DNA of 64,000 nt from assembly GCF_014201705.1 (NCBI RefSeq), contig NZ_JACHFA010000002.1:1-64000 (forward strand), read 5' to 3'. The notes under the pieces were generated by a model, which had not been told where the DNA came from, searched no databases, and saw nothing but the letters and a program-made list of their open reading frames with translations. Positions 9,754 to 18,198 of this stretch are shown here, in pieces (within the stretch, counting starts at the first letter, position 1; every line of letters starts with the position of its first letter). Source of the stretch: Borreliella spielmanii (GTDB lineage: Bacteria; Spirochaetota; Spirochaetia; Borreliales; Borreliaceae). The translations under genes were made by a program, and so were the position numbers.

Positions 9754-10611
9754 TTATAACTTATATTTATTTTTTAATTTAAATTTTTCTTTTTTACAAC
9801 CAGTATCTTTTTTTTCATATATTATTGCCCAAGGTGTTTTTAAAAATTTAAAAGGAAGGTTAAGTCCAAAAAGTGATTCTGAGTGTCCTATAAATAAATA
9901 GCTATTTTTAGACATGTTATTGTAAAATTTTTTAAGTACTTTAATTTTTGATTTTTCATCAAAATATATTAATACATTTCTACAGAAAATAACATCAATT
10001 TGTGAAAAATTACTTTCAAAGTTTAAGTTATGATAATCAAATCTTATGTGATTTTTAATTTCATTTTTAATTTTATATCCGTTTGAATGAGAATATATAT
10101 AGTGTCGATATTCTTTAGGAATATTTTCACATTTACTTGATGAGTAATATCCCTCTTTTGCTATCATCAAAGATTTTAAACTTAAATCAGAAGCAATAAT
10201 AATAAAATCTATTTCTTTTGGAAGCTTTGATTTGAGTACAAATGCCAATGAATAAGGTTCTTCTCCTGTTGAGCATCCCGCAGACCAGATAATAATCCTA
10301 TTTTTTTCTTCTATTTTTTTAATTTTAATTAAATTAGGAATTACAAATTTTTCAAAAGTTTGAAAATGTAGTGAATTTCTAAAAAATCTTGTTAAATTGG
10401 TTGTGACTAAATCCAAGAAATATTCTTTTTTTAATTTTTCACCAATTATTAAATTATAAAGTTGTGATGGGTTTTCAAGAGTAAGTTCTCGTATCGCATC
10501 ATTAATTCTGCTTTGAAGAACAAATTTATTTTTTTCGTCAAAACGCATTCCGCTGTTGTTATATATAAAGTCGCAAAATTTTAAAAATAGCCGATCTTCA
10601 ATTTCTAGCAT
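9754..10611 (-). CDS. cheR: CheR chemoreceptor methyltransferase (CheR2 type)
   Basis: SAM-dependent methyltransferase that methylates glutamates on methyl-accepting chemotaxis proteins. The all-helical N-terminal domain ends in TTNLTRFFRN (70-79), followed by the SAM-binding motif AGCSTGEEPYSLA (111-123) and the CheR signature FCRNVLIYF. At 285 residues it has the normal CheR length. It is the first gene of the minus-strand run cheR-cheB-traB-adk-dipA. The 255 bp upstream, shared with a divergent gene, should hold its promoter. I recognise it as the BB0414 ortholog. Confidence 0.93.
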   Translation of the reverse strand: MLEIEDRLFLKFCDFIYNNSGMRFDEKNKFVLQSRINDAIRELTLENPSQLYNLIIGEKLKKEYFLDLVTTNLTRFFRNSLHFQTFEKFVIPNLIKIKKIEEKNRIIIWSAGCSTGEEPYSLAFVLKSKLPKEIDFIIIASDLSLKSLMIAKEGYYSSSKCENIPKEYRHYIYSHSNGYKIKNEIKNHIRFDYHNLNFESNFSQIDVIFCRNVLIYFDEKSKIKVLKKFYNNMSKNSYLFIGHSESLFGLNLPFKFLKTPWAIIYEKKDTGCKKEKFKLKNKYKL

Positions 10612-10866
10612 TTTTTGGAACCCGCTTAATTATTCTCTTTATAAATAAGTATTGCCTATTTACAATAAATCTCTAGATAAGAATATTTTTTTTTTAAAAA
10701 AAATTGTAAAGTTAATATAAATAATTTTATTATAAGACTTAGGTTTATAAAAAGGGTTTTGTTTATTTTAATTTATTTATACTAATAAATGAGGAATTTA
10801 ATGGGTGTTGGAAAAAATATTTGCAAATACTGATTTAATGGTTTTTTAAAGATTGAATGATATTGA
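10612..10866. other. divergent intergenic region with a 10-codon leader ORF
   Basis: Very AT-rich spacer between divergent cheR and the membrane kinase-like gene. A 10-codon open frame, ATG at 10801 to TGA at 10831-10833, has its own GAGGAA ribosome-binding sequence at 10791-10796 and lies in the same frame as the downstream gene, separated from it by several stops. The downstream ATG at 10867 has no clear Shine-Dalgarno sequence. No firm -35/-10 pair can be fixed because the whole stretch is A/T. Confidence 0.4.
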
Positions 10867-11490
10867 ATGATGTTTAATAGACTTAAGAAAGAAATCTTTA
10901 GAGAAGATGTTAAGTATGAAATTTTTAGAAAATTTTTTCATATTTTTAGCTTGATAATTTTGGTTTTTTATAGAATAAATTTTTGGATAGGACTTATTTC
11001 TAATATACTTTTTATGATTTTATACTTAAGTTCTGAAGTTTTTAGAATTACTAAAAAAAAACTACTTTTTTTTAAAAATATTTCAGACATAATATTAAAA
11101 TCAAGAAAAATATTACCCAATAAAGTATCTTTTCCTCCCATTTTTTTGTTTTTAGGTATATTGATATCGTATTGCTTGGTTGTGGGTCCCTTTAATTATA
11201 TTGGAATATTCTCAGTATGTCTTGGTGATGGATTTGCAAGTCTTGCTGGAAAGTTAATTCCCTCTTTTAAGCTTGTAAACGATAAAACCATTTCTGGTAG
11301 CCTTGTTGTATTTTGTGCTACTTTTTTTTCATATTATTATTTTTTTCCTTGTTTAACATTAGCTTTAATTCTTGGAATTTTAGCAGTATTGGTAGAGCTT
11401 TTTGATACTGCAAATTATGATAATTTATTTTTACCACTTATTGTTTCAACTTCGTCCTATTTTTTAACTTTCTTTTTTTATAGCCAGTAA
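10867..11490 (+). CDS. CTP-dependent lipid/polyprenol kinase-like membrane protein
   Basis: A 207-residue integral membrane protein with about six hydrophobic segments. It resembles the dolichol kinase, phytol kinase and phosphatidate cytidylyltransferase superfamily: the RKFFHIFSL segment near residue 20, a CLGDGFASLAGK motif around 118-129 and a late VELFDTANYDN motif are the family landmarks. It would act on a lipid alcohol or diacylglycerol in the inner membrane, but the substrate cannot be read from the sequence. The start (tandem ATGs at 10867 and 10870) lacks a strong ribosome-binding site. The 3' end overlaps the end of the convergent minus-strand gene by 13 bp. BB0413 ortholog by position. 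Confidence 0.75.
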   Translation: MMFNRLKKEIFREDVKYEIFRKFFHIFSLIILVFYRINFWIGLISNILFMILYLSSEVFRITKKKLLFFKNISDIILKSRKILPNKVSFPPIFLFLGILISYCLVVGPFNYIGIFSVCLGDGFASLAGKLIPSFKLVNDKTISGSLVVFCATFFSYYYFFPCLTLALILGILAVLVELFDTANYDNLFLPLIVSTSSYFLTFFFYSQ

Positions 11491-12257
11491 AAGAAAATTT
11501 TTCCTGATTTTTTTAGGTAAATTGGTACGCCAATTAAGATGGGGAGAAAGGCATAAGGTATTTTTAGCAAATTCAAGTAAATTCCACTTAATATTAAAAA
11601 CATTGAAACAAAAAGGAAAAAATAGTCAAAGCTTTTTTTTCTTAAAAAGGCTACTATAAAGTTTATTAAAATGAGCAACAAGAATGCATCTATGTAAAAT
11701 TTTGTACTTTCTATTTTAAGGATGCTGTAATCTTGGCTATTTTCGTACGAATTAATAGGTATTATATAGCTATATATGCAGGCAAAGGTCAAGATAATGT
11801 AAATTGTATAATGTATTGATTTTATTTTGAAATCGCATATATATAAACTTAGAAAAAATAAATTTAATAATGAAAAAGCATTTACAAAAAGGATAAATTT
11901 TGTAAATAAGTAATAACTTGAATTTAAGTTGTTTTTTAAAAAAAAATCTTCAGAGATCAGAATAGGTTCTAATGTATATGAACTAATAAAGCAATAGAAA
12001 AGTATAAATTGTATATTATTGGTTCTTTTGTAATTAATATATGACCAAAGTGAGCCTATAATTCCAGCAATAAAGATTGCAAATTTATTAACCAATATTA
12101 TAAAATTATTATTGTAAATTTCTAGAACATAATTTTGATAATTTTCATTATATTTTATGTTATAAGAGAAAATCAGTATAACTAGTGTTGCTAAAATAAA
12201 AATTATAAAGAGAAAGAGATTAATAGAAGCGTTTAACTTTGTAAATATTAGTTTCAT
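11478..12257 (-). CDS. polytopic membrane protein of unknown function
   Basis: A 259-residue protein made up almost wholly of hydrophobic segments; I count about eight transmembrane helices (near 10-34, 49-72, 82-102, 117-143, 148-168, 186-207, 210-233 and 235-250). I do not recognise a family signature. The layout recalls 7TM sensor modules, but no signalling domain is attached. Its ATG overlaps the stop of the upstream nuclease gene by four bases, so translation is probably coupled. BB0412 ortholog by position. Function unknown. Confidence 0.75.
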   Translation of the reverse strand: MKLIFTKLNASINLFLFIIFILATLVILIFSYNIKYNENYQNYVLEIYNNNFIILVNKFAIFIAGIIGSLWSYINYKRTNNIQFILFYCFISSYTLEPILISEDFFLKNNLNSSYYLFTKFILFVNAFSLLNLFFLSLYICDFKIKSIHYTIYIILTFACIYSYIIPINSYENSQDYSILKIESTKFYIDAFLLLILINFIVAFLRKKSFDYFFLFVSMFLILSGIYLNLLKIPYAFLPILIGVPIYLKKSGKIFFYWL

Positions 12258-13135
12258 TTAAACTTCCAAGAATGTGTATTTTTTATTTTTTTGATATTTT
12301 TTTTAATTTTTGAATCAAGTTTTTCAAAAAAATGTATCTTTGTTTTTTTTTCAATTAAATCGACGGTAACAACATAATTTTTCAAATCCAAGTCTTTTGC
12401 TTTCTCATTTGGGATGATAAAAGAGATTATGTCAAAAGAATTGTTATTGTTAATTGCTAGTACTATTTTATAAAAATTTTTAGGTATCAAAATTCTGTTT
12501 TTACCAATAAATCCTTTATTTTCCGTTAAAATTCCAGCACTAATTATATATATATATCCTTTTGAGATTGCCCATTCTCTTACCAATTTTTCAAGTTTTA
12601 GCCAAATTCCAGAATTAAATTCGCTTTTTTGAGGGGACATATTTGATAAAAAATATGTATCTTTCATTGCATTTTCAGAAAAAGACATATCTGCAGAACT
12701 TACTATGTGCCCCCTGTCATAACCGCTTTTAAAGTAATCTTCAAGTTTTGGAAAAATGCCTTTGATGTTGGCGTCTTCAAAGAATTTAGTGCTTCTTTTA
12801 ATCTTTTTGGATTTTAACAAAGTTAATGCTAGTTCTACCATTTCTCTTTTAAGCGGATAAGCAGCCCATTCAGATTGTCTTGCGCTTTCAGCATATCCCA
12901 AAGTATAGTGTTTTTTGCTTATTATTTGAGTAGTAAGATATCCTTTTGGTATTAATTGTGATTCTTTTATTGGAATAGTTTTTGTAATGGTAATATATTT
13001 ATTTTCTATTATCTCTAAATAGTCATAAATTCTATGTTTAATTTGTTTTAGGATTTTTGGATTTAAGGAAAAAAATAAAAATCCCGCTAGACATAAAATA
13101 TAGCAGTAAAGAAAAAATTTTGATCTTTTTTTCAT
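12254..13135 (-). CDS. nucA: exported DNA/RNA non-specific endonuclease
   Basis: Member of the DNA/RNA non-specific (Serratia/NucA, beta-beta-alpha metal) nuclease family. The active-site motif DRGH lies at 140-143, so H143 is the general base, followed by SSADMSFS and by SNMSPQ with N165 as the probable Mg ligand. Residues 8-24 form one hydrophobic segment without a clear cleavage site, so the enzyme may stay anchored with its catalytic domain in the periplasm. At 293 residues the size is normal. It could degrade nucleic acid for nucleotide scavenging, which would fit an organism that lacks purine synthesis (inference). It overlaps its neighbours on both sides by four bases. BB0411 ortholog. 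Confidence 0.9.
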   Translation of the reverse strand: MKKRSKFFLYCYILCLAGFLFFSLNPKILKQIKHRIYDYLEIIENKYITITKTIPIKESQLIPKGYLTTQIISKKHYTLGYAESARQSEWAAYPLKREMVELALTLLKSKKIKRSTKFFEDANIKGIFPKLEDYFKSGYDRGHIVSSADMSFSENAMKDTYFLSNMSPQKSEFNSGIWLKLEKLVREWAISKGYIYIISAGILTENKGFIGKNRILIPKNFYKIVLAINNNNSFDIISFIIPNEKAKDLDLKNYVVTVDLIEKKTKIHFFEKLDSKIKKNIKKIKNTHSWKFK

Positions 13136-13755
13136 ATTTCTATCTCTTTTTCATCCTCAAAATTATATCTAATAGTAAAATTAAAAGAAATGTTAAATGT
13201 ATCTAAAAATAAAAAATCAATTTTAAAGTCTAATCCCATTAAAGGTATTGCCTTTTTTGTAGAAATTTCAATAAACATATAAGGCTCTAGTACATAAGGC
13301 AATTTTTCGTAAAATTTAATATCTCCTATAAAGTTTGTGGATAAGTAAAAGCGACCACCTACGCCAATAGTAGAGGAAAAATATTTTGTTTTTTTAATTA
13401 AGTTTGCAATGTGCCAGTTTATTCCTCCCCCAATATAAGACTTAAAGTATTGCATTTTGCTAGGGATATTAAGACTTTTTGTTGTCAATATCATAACGAC
13501 GATTAAAAAATCAAAATTATTATTAGAAAATGTGTAGTAAGGTCTAAAAATAAGATGTTTGATGTTTGAATTCAGGAAAAATCCAATTCCAACTCCAATT
13601 CCTGTTGAATATTTGAATCCTCTTTCTGGGCTAAAAAAATTGTAACTTTGTTTGGATTGATTATTCTCATTAGTATTATCCTCATTTGCAAATGCATTTA
13701 AAGTGGAGATGATGAGCAATGTTAAGAAAATATAAATGTTTGGATTTTTTTTCAT
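13132..13755 (-). CDS. small exported outer-membrane-like protein, unknown function
   Basis: A 207-residue protein with a signal peptide (basic KKN start, hydrophobic core, probable cleavage after ALA/AFA near residue 23). An asparagine/glutamine-rich linker follows, then alternating beta-strand-like segments with repeated glycines such as YSTGIGVGIGF and VGGRFYLS. The style resembles the two paralogs at 16968-18198, so a small beta-barrel in the outer membrane is plausible, but I cannot show homology by eye. The stop overlaps the nuclease start by four bases, so it heads a three-gene operon. BB0410 ortholog by position. Confidence 0.7.
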   Translation of the reverse strand: MKKNPNIYIFLTLLIISTLNAFANEDNTNENNQSKQSYNFFSPERGFKYSTGIGVGIGFFLNSNIKHLIFRPYYTFSNNNFDFLIVVMILTTKSLNIPSKMQYFKSYIGGGINWHIANLIKKTKYFSSTIGVGGRFYLSTNFIGDIKFYEKLPYVLEPYMFIEISTKKAIPLMGLDFKIDFLFLDTFNISFNFTIRYNFEDEKEIEI

Positions 13756-13880
13756 AAACAGATTATTTTAAATAATATAAAAATTGCTTTAGCTTTTCAA
13801 TATATAACATTTATTTAGGGAGAATTTTCCTGTTTAGTGTAAAAATATTTTTTATATTAGGTGGCTGTAATATGCTATTT

Positions 13881-13899
13881 TATTGTATATTATACAATA
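13881..13899. promoter_or_regulatory. perfect inverted repeat before fruA
   Basis: TATTGTATATTATACAATA forms nine complementary base pairs around one central T, ending 12 bases before the AGGAG ribosome-binding site (13912-13916) of fruA. It could be a repressor site overlapping a TATATT-like -10 box, or a small hairpin near the transcript start. Nothing here identifies the binding protein. Confidence 0.4.
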
Positions 13900-13925
13900 T
13901 GTTTAATTGCTAGGAGACTACATTT

Positions 13926-15803
13926 ATGTTTTTTAATTTTTTAAAAAAAGATCTTGTATTTGTTTTGCCAGAAGTAAATTCAAAAGAGGGTGTAATTGAT
14001 TTTTTAGTTGAAAAAATCAATGATAAAGGATATATAGATAGTAAAAAAGAGTTTCTTCAAGGAATTCTTGATAGAGAGAAAATAGGTGATACTTCTTGGG
14101 AAAATGGGGTTGCAATTCCTCATTTTATAGGAGATGTTGTTAAAACCAGTTTTATTTCATTGCTTTACATTAAAGGTGCTGGGGTTAAGTGGTCTGAAGA
14201 AAATCCTCCCGTTAATTTAATATTTTTGATTTGCATGTCAAAAAAGCAACAAGGCAATGAGCATCTTAAGGCGATTGCCTTTATAGCTAAGCTGTTTGAA
14301 GATGATGCTTTTCAAAATGCTTTAAACGGGATGGTTACTGCTGATGACATTTATTATTATATAGAAAATGTTCAGAGAAAAGTTAAAGAAGAGGATTTTA
14401 GAGCTACAAAATCAGAGAAAATAGTGGCTGTAACTGCTTGTCCTGTTGGAGTTGCTCATACATATATTGCAGCAAAGAAAATTGAAAATGAAGCTAAAAA
14501 GCAGGGGTACGATATTAGGGTCGAAACCCAAGGATCTATTGGTATTGAAAATGCCTTAACAGAAGAAGAAATTAAGAATGCAGATATTGTAATACTTGCT
14601 GTTGATAAGGATGTTGATGAAAAGAGATTTGAAGGTAAGAGAGTTTATAAAGTTTCAACTGTAAAAGCGATAAATAATACGGAAAATATTATTAAAGAAG
14701 CGTTTAATGCTCCAATATTTTTTTACAAAGACGCTGGGGTTAATGGTAGTTCTAAAGGCCCGATTATAACAGGTAAAGGGAGTTTTTATAAATATTTAAT
14801 GAGTGGGGTATCTCCAATGATTCCTGTTGTTGCAACCGGAGGAATTTTAATTGCTCTTAGCATTGCTTTTGTTGGGATTGGACCCGATGGGCCAAATTTT
14901 TCTGAGCATCCATTTTATAAGCAAATTGCAGATATTGGCTCTGTTGCTTTTGGAATGATGCTGCCCGTTCTTGCTGGTTTTATTTCAATGGCAATTGCTG
15001 ATAAGCCCGGTCTTGCGCCTGGTCTTGTTGGTGGAGTAATATCTGGAAATGTAAAAGCAGGTTTTTTGGGTGCAATATTTGCAGGATTTCTAGCAGGCTA
15101 TATTGCTAAGTTTTTAGCAAAGAGATCTGTTCCTGAATGGCTAAGGCCTGTAATGCCCATATTTGTAATTCCGTTAATAAGCACCATTATTGTTGGCTTT
15201 TTTATGTTATATGTTGGTGTTTATATTGGAGAATTTATGGGGGTTCTTGAGGGCGGGCTTAAATCTTTACAGAGCAATTCAGAAACTTTTGGTGTATTAG
15301 GTAAAATTTTCTTAGGTTTAGTGTTGGGGTCAATGATTACTGTTGATATGGGTGGACCTTTTAATAAAGTGGCGTTTCTTTTTGGTGTAGGACTAATTCC
15401 CCAAGTGCCAGAAATAATGGGAATGGTGGCAGCAGCAATTCCTGTTCCCCCTATGGCTATGGGGCTTGCAACTTTTTTAGCGCCTAAATTATTTGAAAAT
15501 GAAGAGAAAGAATCTGGAAAAATAGCCTTTTTAATTTCATTTATTGGTATTAGTGAGGGGGCTATTCCTTTTGCTGCTAGTGATCCTGGAAGGGTAATTC
15601 CTTCGATAGTGGTGGGAGGAGCTGTATCAAGCATTATCGCGGCTTTTTTAGGTGTTGCCAATCATGCTCCACACGGAGGGCCAATAGTGCTTCCTGTTAT
15701 TGATAATAAATTTGAGTTTATTATTGCAATTGCTGTTGGAGTTGCAGTTGCAACAGCGTTGGTAATTTTTTTGAAATCTTTAAAATTAAAGGAATCTGAA
15801 TGA
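13926..15803 (+). CDS. fruA: fructose-family PTS permease, EIIABC
   Basis: Phosphotransferase permease that takes up a hexose and phosphorylates it during entry. Three domains lie in one chain: IIA (1-150, phospho-His H66 in GVAIPHF), IIB (about 165-260, phospho-Cys C172 in TACPVGVAHTY) and a membrane IIC domain (about 285-620) with the conserved GGEI-type loop read here as GISEGAIPF, and NHAPHGGP near the end. At 625 residues it has the full IIABC length. A strong AGGAG precedes the ATG by nine bases. The next gene, manA, overlaps its stop by four bases. ManA implies that the sugar, or one of them, is mannose; the family alone would suggest fructose. BB0408 ortholog. Confidence 0.93.
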   Translation: MFFNFLKKDLVFVLPEVNSKEGVIDFLVEKINDKGYIDSKKEFLQGILDREKIGDTSWENGVAIPHFIGDVVKTSFISLLYIKGAGVKWSEENPPVNLIFLICMSKKQQGNEHLKAIAFIAKLFEDDAFQNALNGMVTADDIYYYIENVQRKVKEEDFRATKSEKIVAVTACPVGVAHTYIAAKKIENEAKKQGYDIRVETQGSIGIENALTEEEIKNADIVILAVDKDVDEKRFEGKRVYKVSTVKAINNTENIIKEAFNAPIFFYKDAGVNGSSKGPIITGKGSFYKYLMSGVSPMIPVVATGGILIALSIAFVGIGPDGPNFSEHPFYKQIADIGSVAFGMMLPVLAGFISMAIADKPGLAPGLVGGVISGNVKAGFLGAIFAGFLAGYIAKFLAKRSVPEWLRPVMPIFVIPLISTIIVGFFMLYVGVYIGEFMGVLEGGLKSLQSNSETFGVLGKIFLGLVLGSMITVDMGGPFNKVAFLFGVGLIPQVPEIMGMVAAAIPVPPMAMGLATFLAPKLFENEEKESGKIAFLISFIGISEGAIPFAASDPGRVIPSIVVGGAVSSIIAAFLGVANHAPHGGPIVLPVIDNKFEFIIAIAVGVAVATALVIFLKSLKLKESE

Positions 15804-16915
15804 ATGAAGATAATATTTTTTTAATGAAAAATAGTATTAAAGAATATGATTGGGGAGGGGTTAGTTTTATTCCCAATCTTTTAGGTGATAAGATTGATGG
15901 AAAGCCTAAAGCTGAAATGTGGCTTGGAGCGCACAAAACATTTTCTAGTAAGATTTTATATAGAAATGAGTATGTGCTTTTAAGCGATTTTTTAGAAGAC
16001 CGTAAAGAGCTTTTAGGTTGTAATGACGAATTTCCCTTTTTATTTAAGGTGTTGTCTGCAAATAAACCTTTATCTATTCAAATTCATCCTTCTAAAGATA
16101 TTGCCTTGAAAGGGCATGAATCAGAGAATAATAAAGGGATAGATATTGATGATCCTAAAAGGATATATAAAGACAAAAATCCCAAAATTGAGCTTATTTA
16201 TGCATTGAGTGATTTTTATGCCCTTAAAGGCTTTTTGCCTTTGGGCGAGATTAAAAGAATTTGTGAAATTCTAAAATTAAATTTCGACTTTCAATCACAT
16301 AAAGATTTTGTAAAAACCGTTTTTGATTTGCAAGCGTATGAACTTGAGAAGATTATTGAGAAAATTTTAAAAAATTTAAATCTTATTGATAATTTTAGGG
16401 GTTATTGGTTTAATGAAATTTACAATATTTATGGTGTAGATGTGGGTCTTTTAGTATTTTTAGGCATGAATATTTTAAAACTAAAACCAGGGGAAGTTGT
16501 TTATACAAATAGTCAAGAGGTGCATGCATATCTTAAGGGAGACTGCATTGAGCTTATGACCAATTCTGACAATGTTATTAGAGCTGGTCTTACTACTAAG
16601 TATATTGATAAAGAGGAGATGTTAAGAGTTGGTAAATTTGAGGAAGAAAAGGTATCATTTTTAAATCCCGATTTTCAAAATGGTTTTAGTGTATTTAGAC
16701 TTCCTAATACTAATTTGAAATTAATTCAAAAAAAAATAAATGAGAGCATTTGTATCAATAGAAATAGTGCAATGGTCTTGTTAGTTTTAGATGGATGTGT
16801 GAATATAAATAAATCTTTAGATCTTAATAAAGGTGAGAGCATTTTTATAGGCAGAAAAGCTGAAAACTTGTTTATTAATGGGGATGGTCAAGCTTTTATT
16901 GCTGGTTTTGATTAA
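15800..16915 (+). CDS. manA: mannose-6-phosphate isomerase, class I
   Basis: Interconverts mannose-6-phosphate and fructose-6-phosphate, feeding glycolysis. The zinc-site motif LSIQIHPSKD (about 93-102, Gln and His ligands), the following KNPKIELIYAL (Glu ligand) and the later NSQEVHAYLKGD (His ligand and catalytic strand) are all present. At 371 residues it is a typical type I enzyme. The ATG overlaps the fruA stop (ATGA), so the two are translationally coupled. The gene ends inside a strong bidirectional terminator shared with the opposing operon. BB0407 ortholog. Confidence 0.93.
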   Translation: MNEDNIFLMKNSIKEYDWGGVSFIPNLLGDKIDGKPKAEMWLGAHKTFSSKILYRNEYVLLSDFLEDRKELLGCNDEFPFLFKVLSANKPLSIQIHPSKDIALKGHESENNKGIDIDDPKRIYKDKNPKIELIYALSDFYALKGFLPLGEIKRICEILKLNFDFQSHKDFVKTVFDLQAYELEKIIEKILKNLNLIDNFRGYWFNEIYNIYGVDVGLLVFLGMNILKLKPGEVVYTNSQEVHAYLKGDCIELMTNSDNVIRAGLTTKYIDKEEMLRVGKFEEEKVSFLNPDFQNGFSVFRLPNTNLKLIQKKINESICINRNSAMVLLVLDGCVNINKSLDLNKGESIFIGRKAENLFINGDGQAFIAGFD

Positions 16916-16948
16916 AATTAAGCTTACTTGTGTGAGCTTAATTTTAAT
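16911..16948. terminator. bidirectional terminator between manA and the BB0406-type gene
   Basis: A perfect 14-bp stem, ATTAAAATTAAGCT (16911-16924) with AGCTTAATTTTAAT (16935-16948), closes a 10-base loop. The stem includes the manA stop codon and lies between convergent genes. Its A/T-rich outer arms give T-rich 3' tails on both strands. Confidence 0.75.
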
Positions 16949-16967
16949 TTCCAATTTAGTTATTTGT

Positions 16968-17579
16968 TTAATTAAATGCAAATTTAATGAATCCAAATCC
17001 AAAAAAATTAAATTTAATTCCTTCAAATAAAATGTTTGGCTTTGTCAGCAATATCGTTGGTCCTAATGCGGGGTAAATTTTGAATCCCATGTATAAATTT
17101 TTTGCAAAGTTATATTCCATTACAAAAGGAATTCTTATAACAGCACCTATTCTCTCATAATCAGTCTCTTCCTCTTCATCGGGAGGTATAAGGGATGTTT
17201 TTGACCAATCTGCACCTATTCCAATGCCGCCGCCGATTCTCATATATTGCCCAATTTGTTTTTTAAAAATAACATCTATTCCACCGTTTAGATAATTTTC
17301 AAAGTTGTTTGACTTAAGGCCAATAAAACCTCCATATCCAAAATCAATATTTACATAAGGAATTGTAACTATGATGTTTGCAATAGGATTGCCTATTCCA
17401 ATACCCATTGAAAATAAGTCATAGCTTTTTTTTTCTTTTATGCCTTTAAGTTTTGCGATACAGGTGGTTGAATCTTCCTCTTTGCTGCATCTGACCATGT
17501 AATTGTCAGATGCAAAAGAAAGGTGTATTACACCTAATGCTAATATTAAGATATGTATTTTTTTAAAATTTTTTATCAT
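16968..17579 (-). CDS. outer-membrane-type surface protein, BB0406-like
   Basis: A 203-residue exported protein with a signal peptide ending near FASDNY (about residue 24). It is a clear paralog of the gene immediately upstream: both carry FSMGIGIGNP/LFGIGFGVGYP, then a YVN/DI-DxGYGGFxGLK block, GGIGIGADWS in the middle and a matching C-terminal FNFFGFGFIKF / FNFLGTGFIKI end. Glycine-rich alternating strands and an aromatic C-terminal region fit a small beta-barrel. Orthologs have been reported as surface-exposed host-ligand binders, which I cannot verify from sequence. It follows its paralog by 10 bp on the same strand. Confidence 0.82.
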   Translation of the reverse strand: MIKNFKKIHILILALGVIHLSFASDNYMVRCSKEEDSTTCIAKLKGIKEKKSYDLFSMGIGIGNPIANIIVTIPYVNIDFGYGGFIGLKSNNFENYLNGGIDVIFKKQIGQYMRIGGGIGIGADWSKTSLIPPDEEEETDYERIGAVIRIPFVMEYNFAKNLYMGFKIYPALGPTILLTKPNILFEGIKFNFFGFGFIKFAFN

Positions 17580-17589
17580 TTATTCTCCA

Positions 17590-18198
17590 TTATATATATA
17601 TTTTTATAAAACCCGTGCCCAAGAAATTAAATCTAGCTCCTTCGAATGACATTGGGCTGCCAAATAGCATGGTTGTTCCAATAGTAGCAACAGCTTTAAA
17701 CCCAATCACAATATTTTTAAGAAAGCTGTATTCTATTACTAAAGGTAGCCTTATTACAACCCCTATTCTATTCTCAAGAGAAGCTGTTTGTTGAACTTCA
17801 TTTTCTTCTTCTTCAAGTTTTTCATTCGATTTTTCAGGACTACCTTTTGACCAATCTGCACCTATTCCAATTCCTCCGGAAATCATAGTGTTTTTATGTA
17901 TTTCGTCTTTAAATAAAAGATCTATTCCCATTACAACATAGGGCACGAAATTATTGGGTTTAAGCCCAACAAATCCCCCATAGCCGAGGTCTATATCTAC
18001 ATAAGGAACAGATATGGTAATGTTTGTAAGTGGATATCCAACTCCAAAGCCTATGCCAAATAAGCGACGCACAGACTCTTCTTTTTCAAGAAGTTTTTCA
18101 AAGTCAAAATCATCTCCAACCATAGCTTTGTTTTTTGATTGGGCAGTTAATAAACCTGTTGTTAATATAAGTATTATTGTTGCTAATAGCATTCTCAT
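17590..18198 (-). CDS. outer-membrane-type surface protein, BB0405-like
   Basis: A 202-residue exported protein, paralog of the downstream gene at 16968. The signal peptide ends after LLTAQ (about residue 20). A charged insert (about 120-140, rich in Glu) interrupts the otherwise shared GGIGIGADWS and RIGVVIRLP blocks, suggesting an exposed loop that varies between the two copies. A strong AAGGAG sits six bases before the ATG. The ATG overlaps the stop of a doubtful upstream ORF by four bases. Beta-barrel topology is inferred from composition. BB0405 orthologs are described as surface proteins that bind host factors; that is prior knowledge, not seen here. Confidence 0.82.
   Translation of the reverse strand: MRMLLATIILILTTGLLTAQSKNKAMVGDDFDFEKLLEKEESVRRLFGIGFGVGYPLTNITISVPYVDIDLGYGGFVGLKPNNFVPYVVMGIDLLFKDEIHKNTMISGGIGIGADWSKGSPEKSNEKLEEEENEVQQTASLENRIGVVIRLPLVIEYSFLKNIVIGFKAVATIGTTMLFGSPMSFEGARFNFLGTGFIKIYI

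Noticed and set aside
15221-15661. 146-codon minus-strand frame inside fruA
   Set aside because: Antisense shadow of the IIC membrane domain, which is intact on the plus strand.
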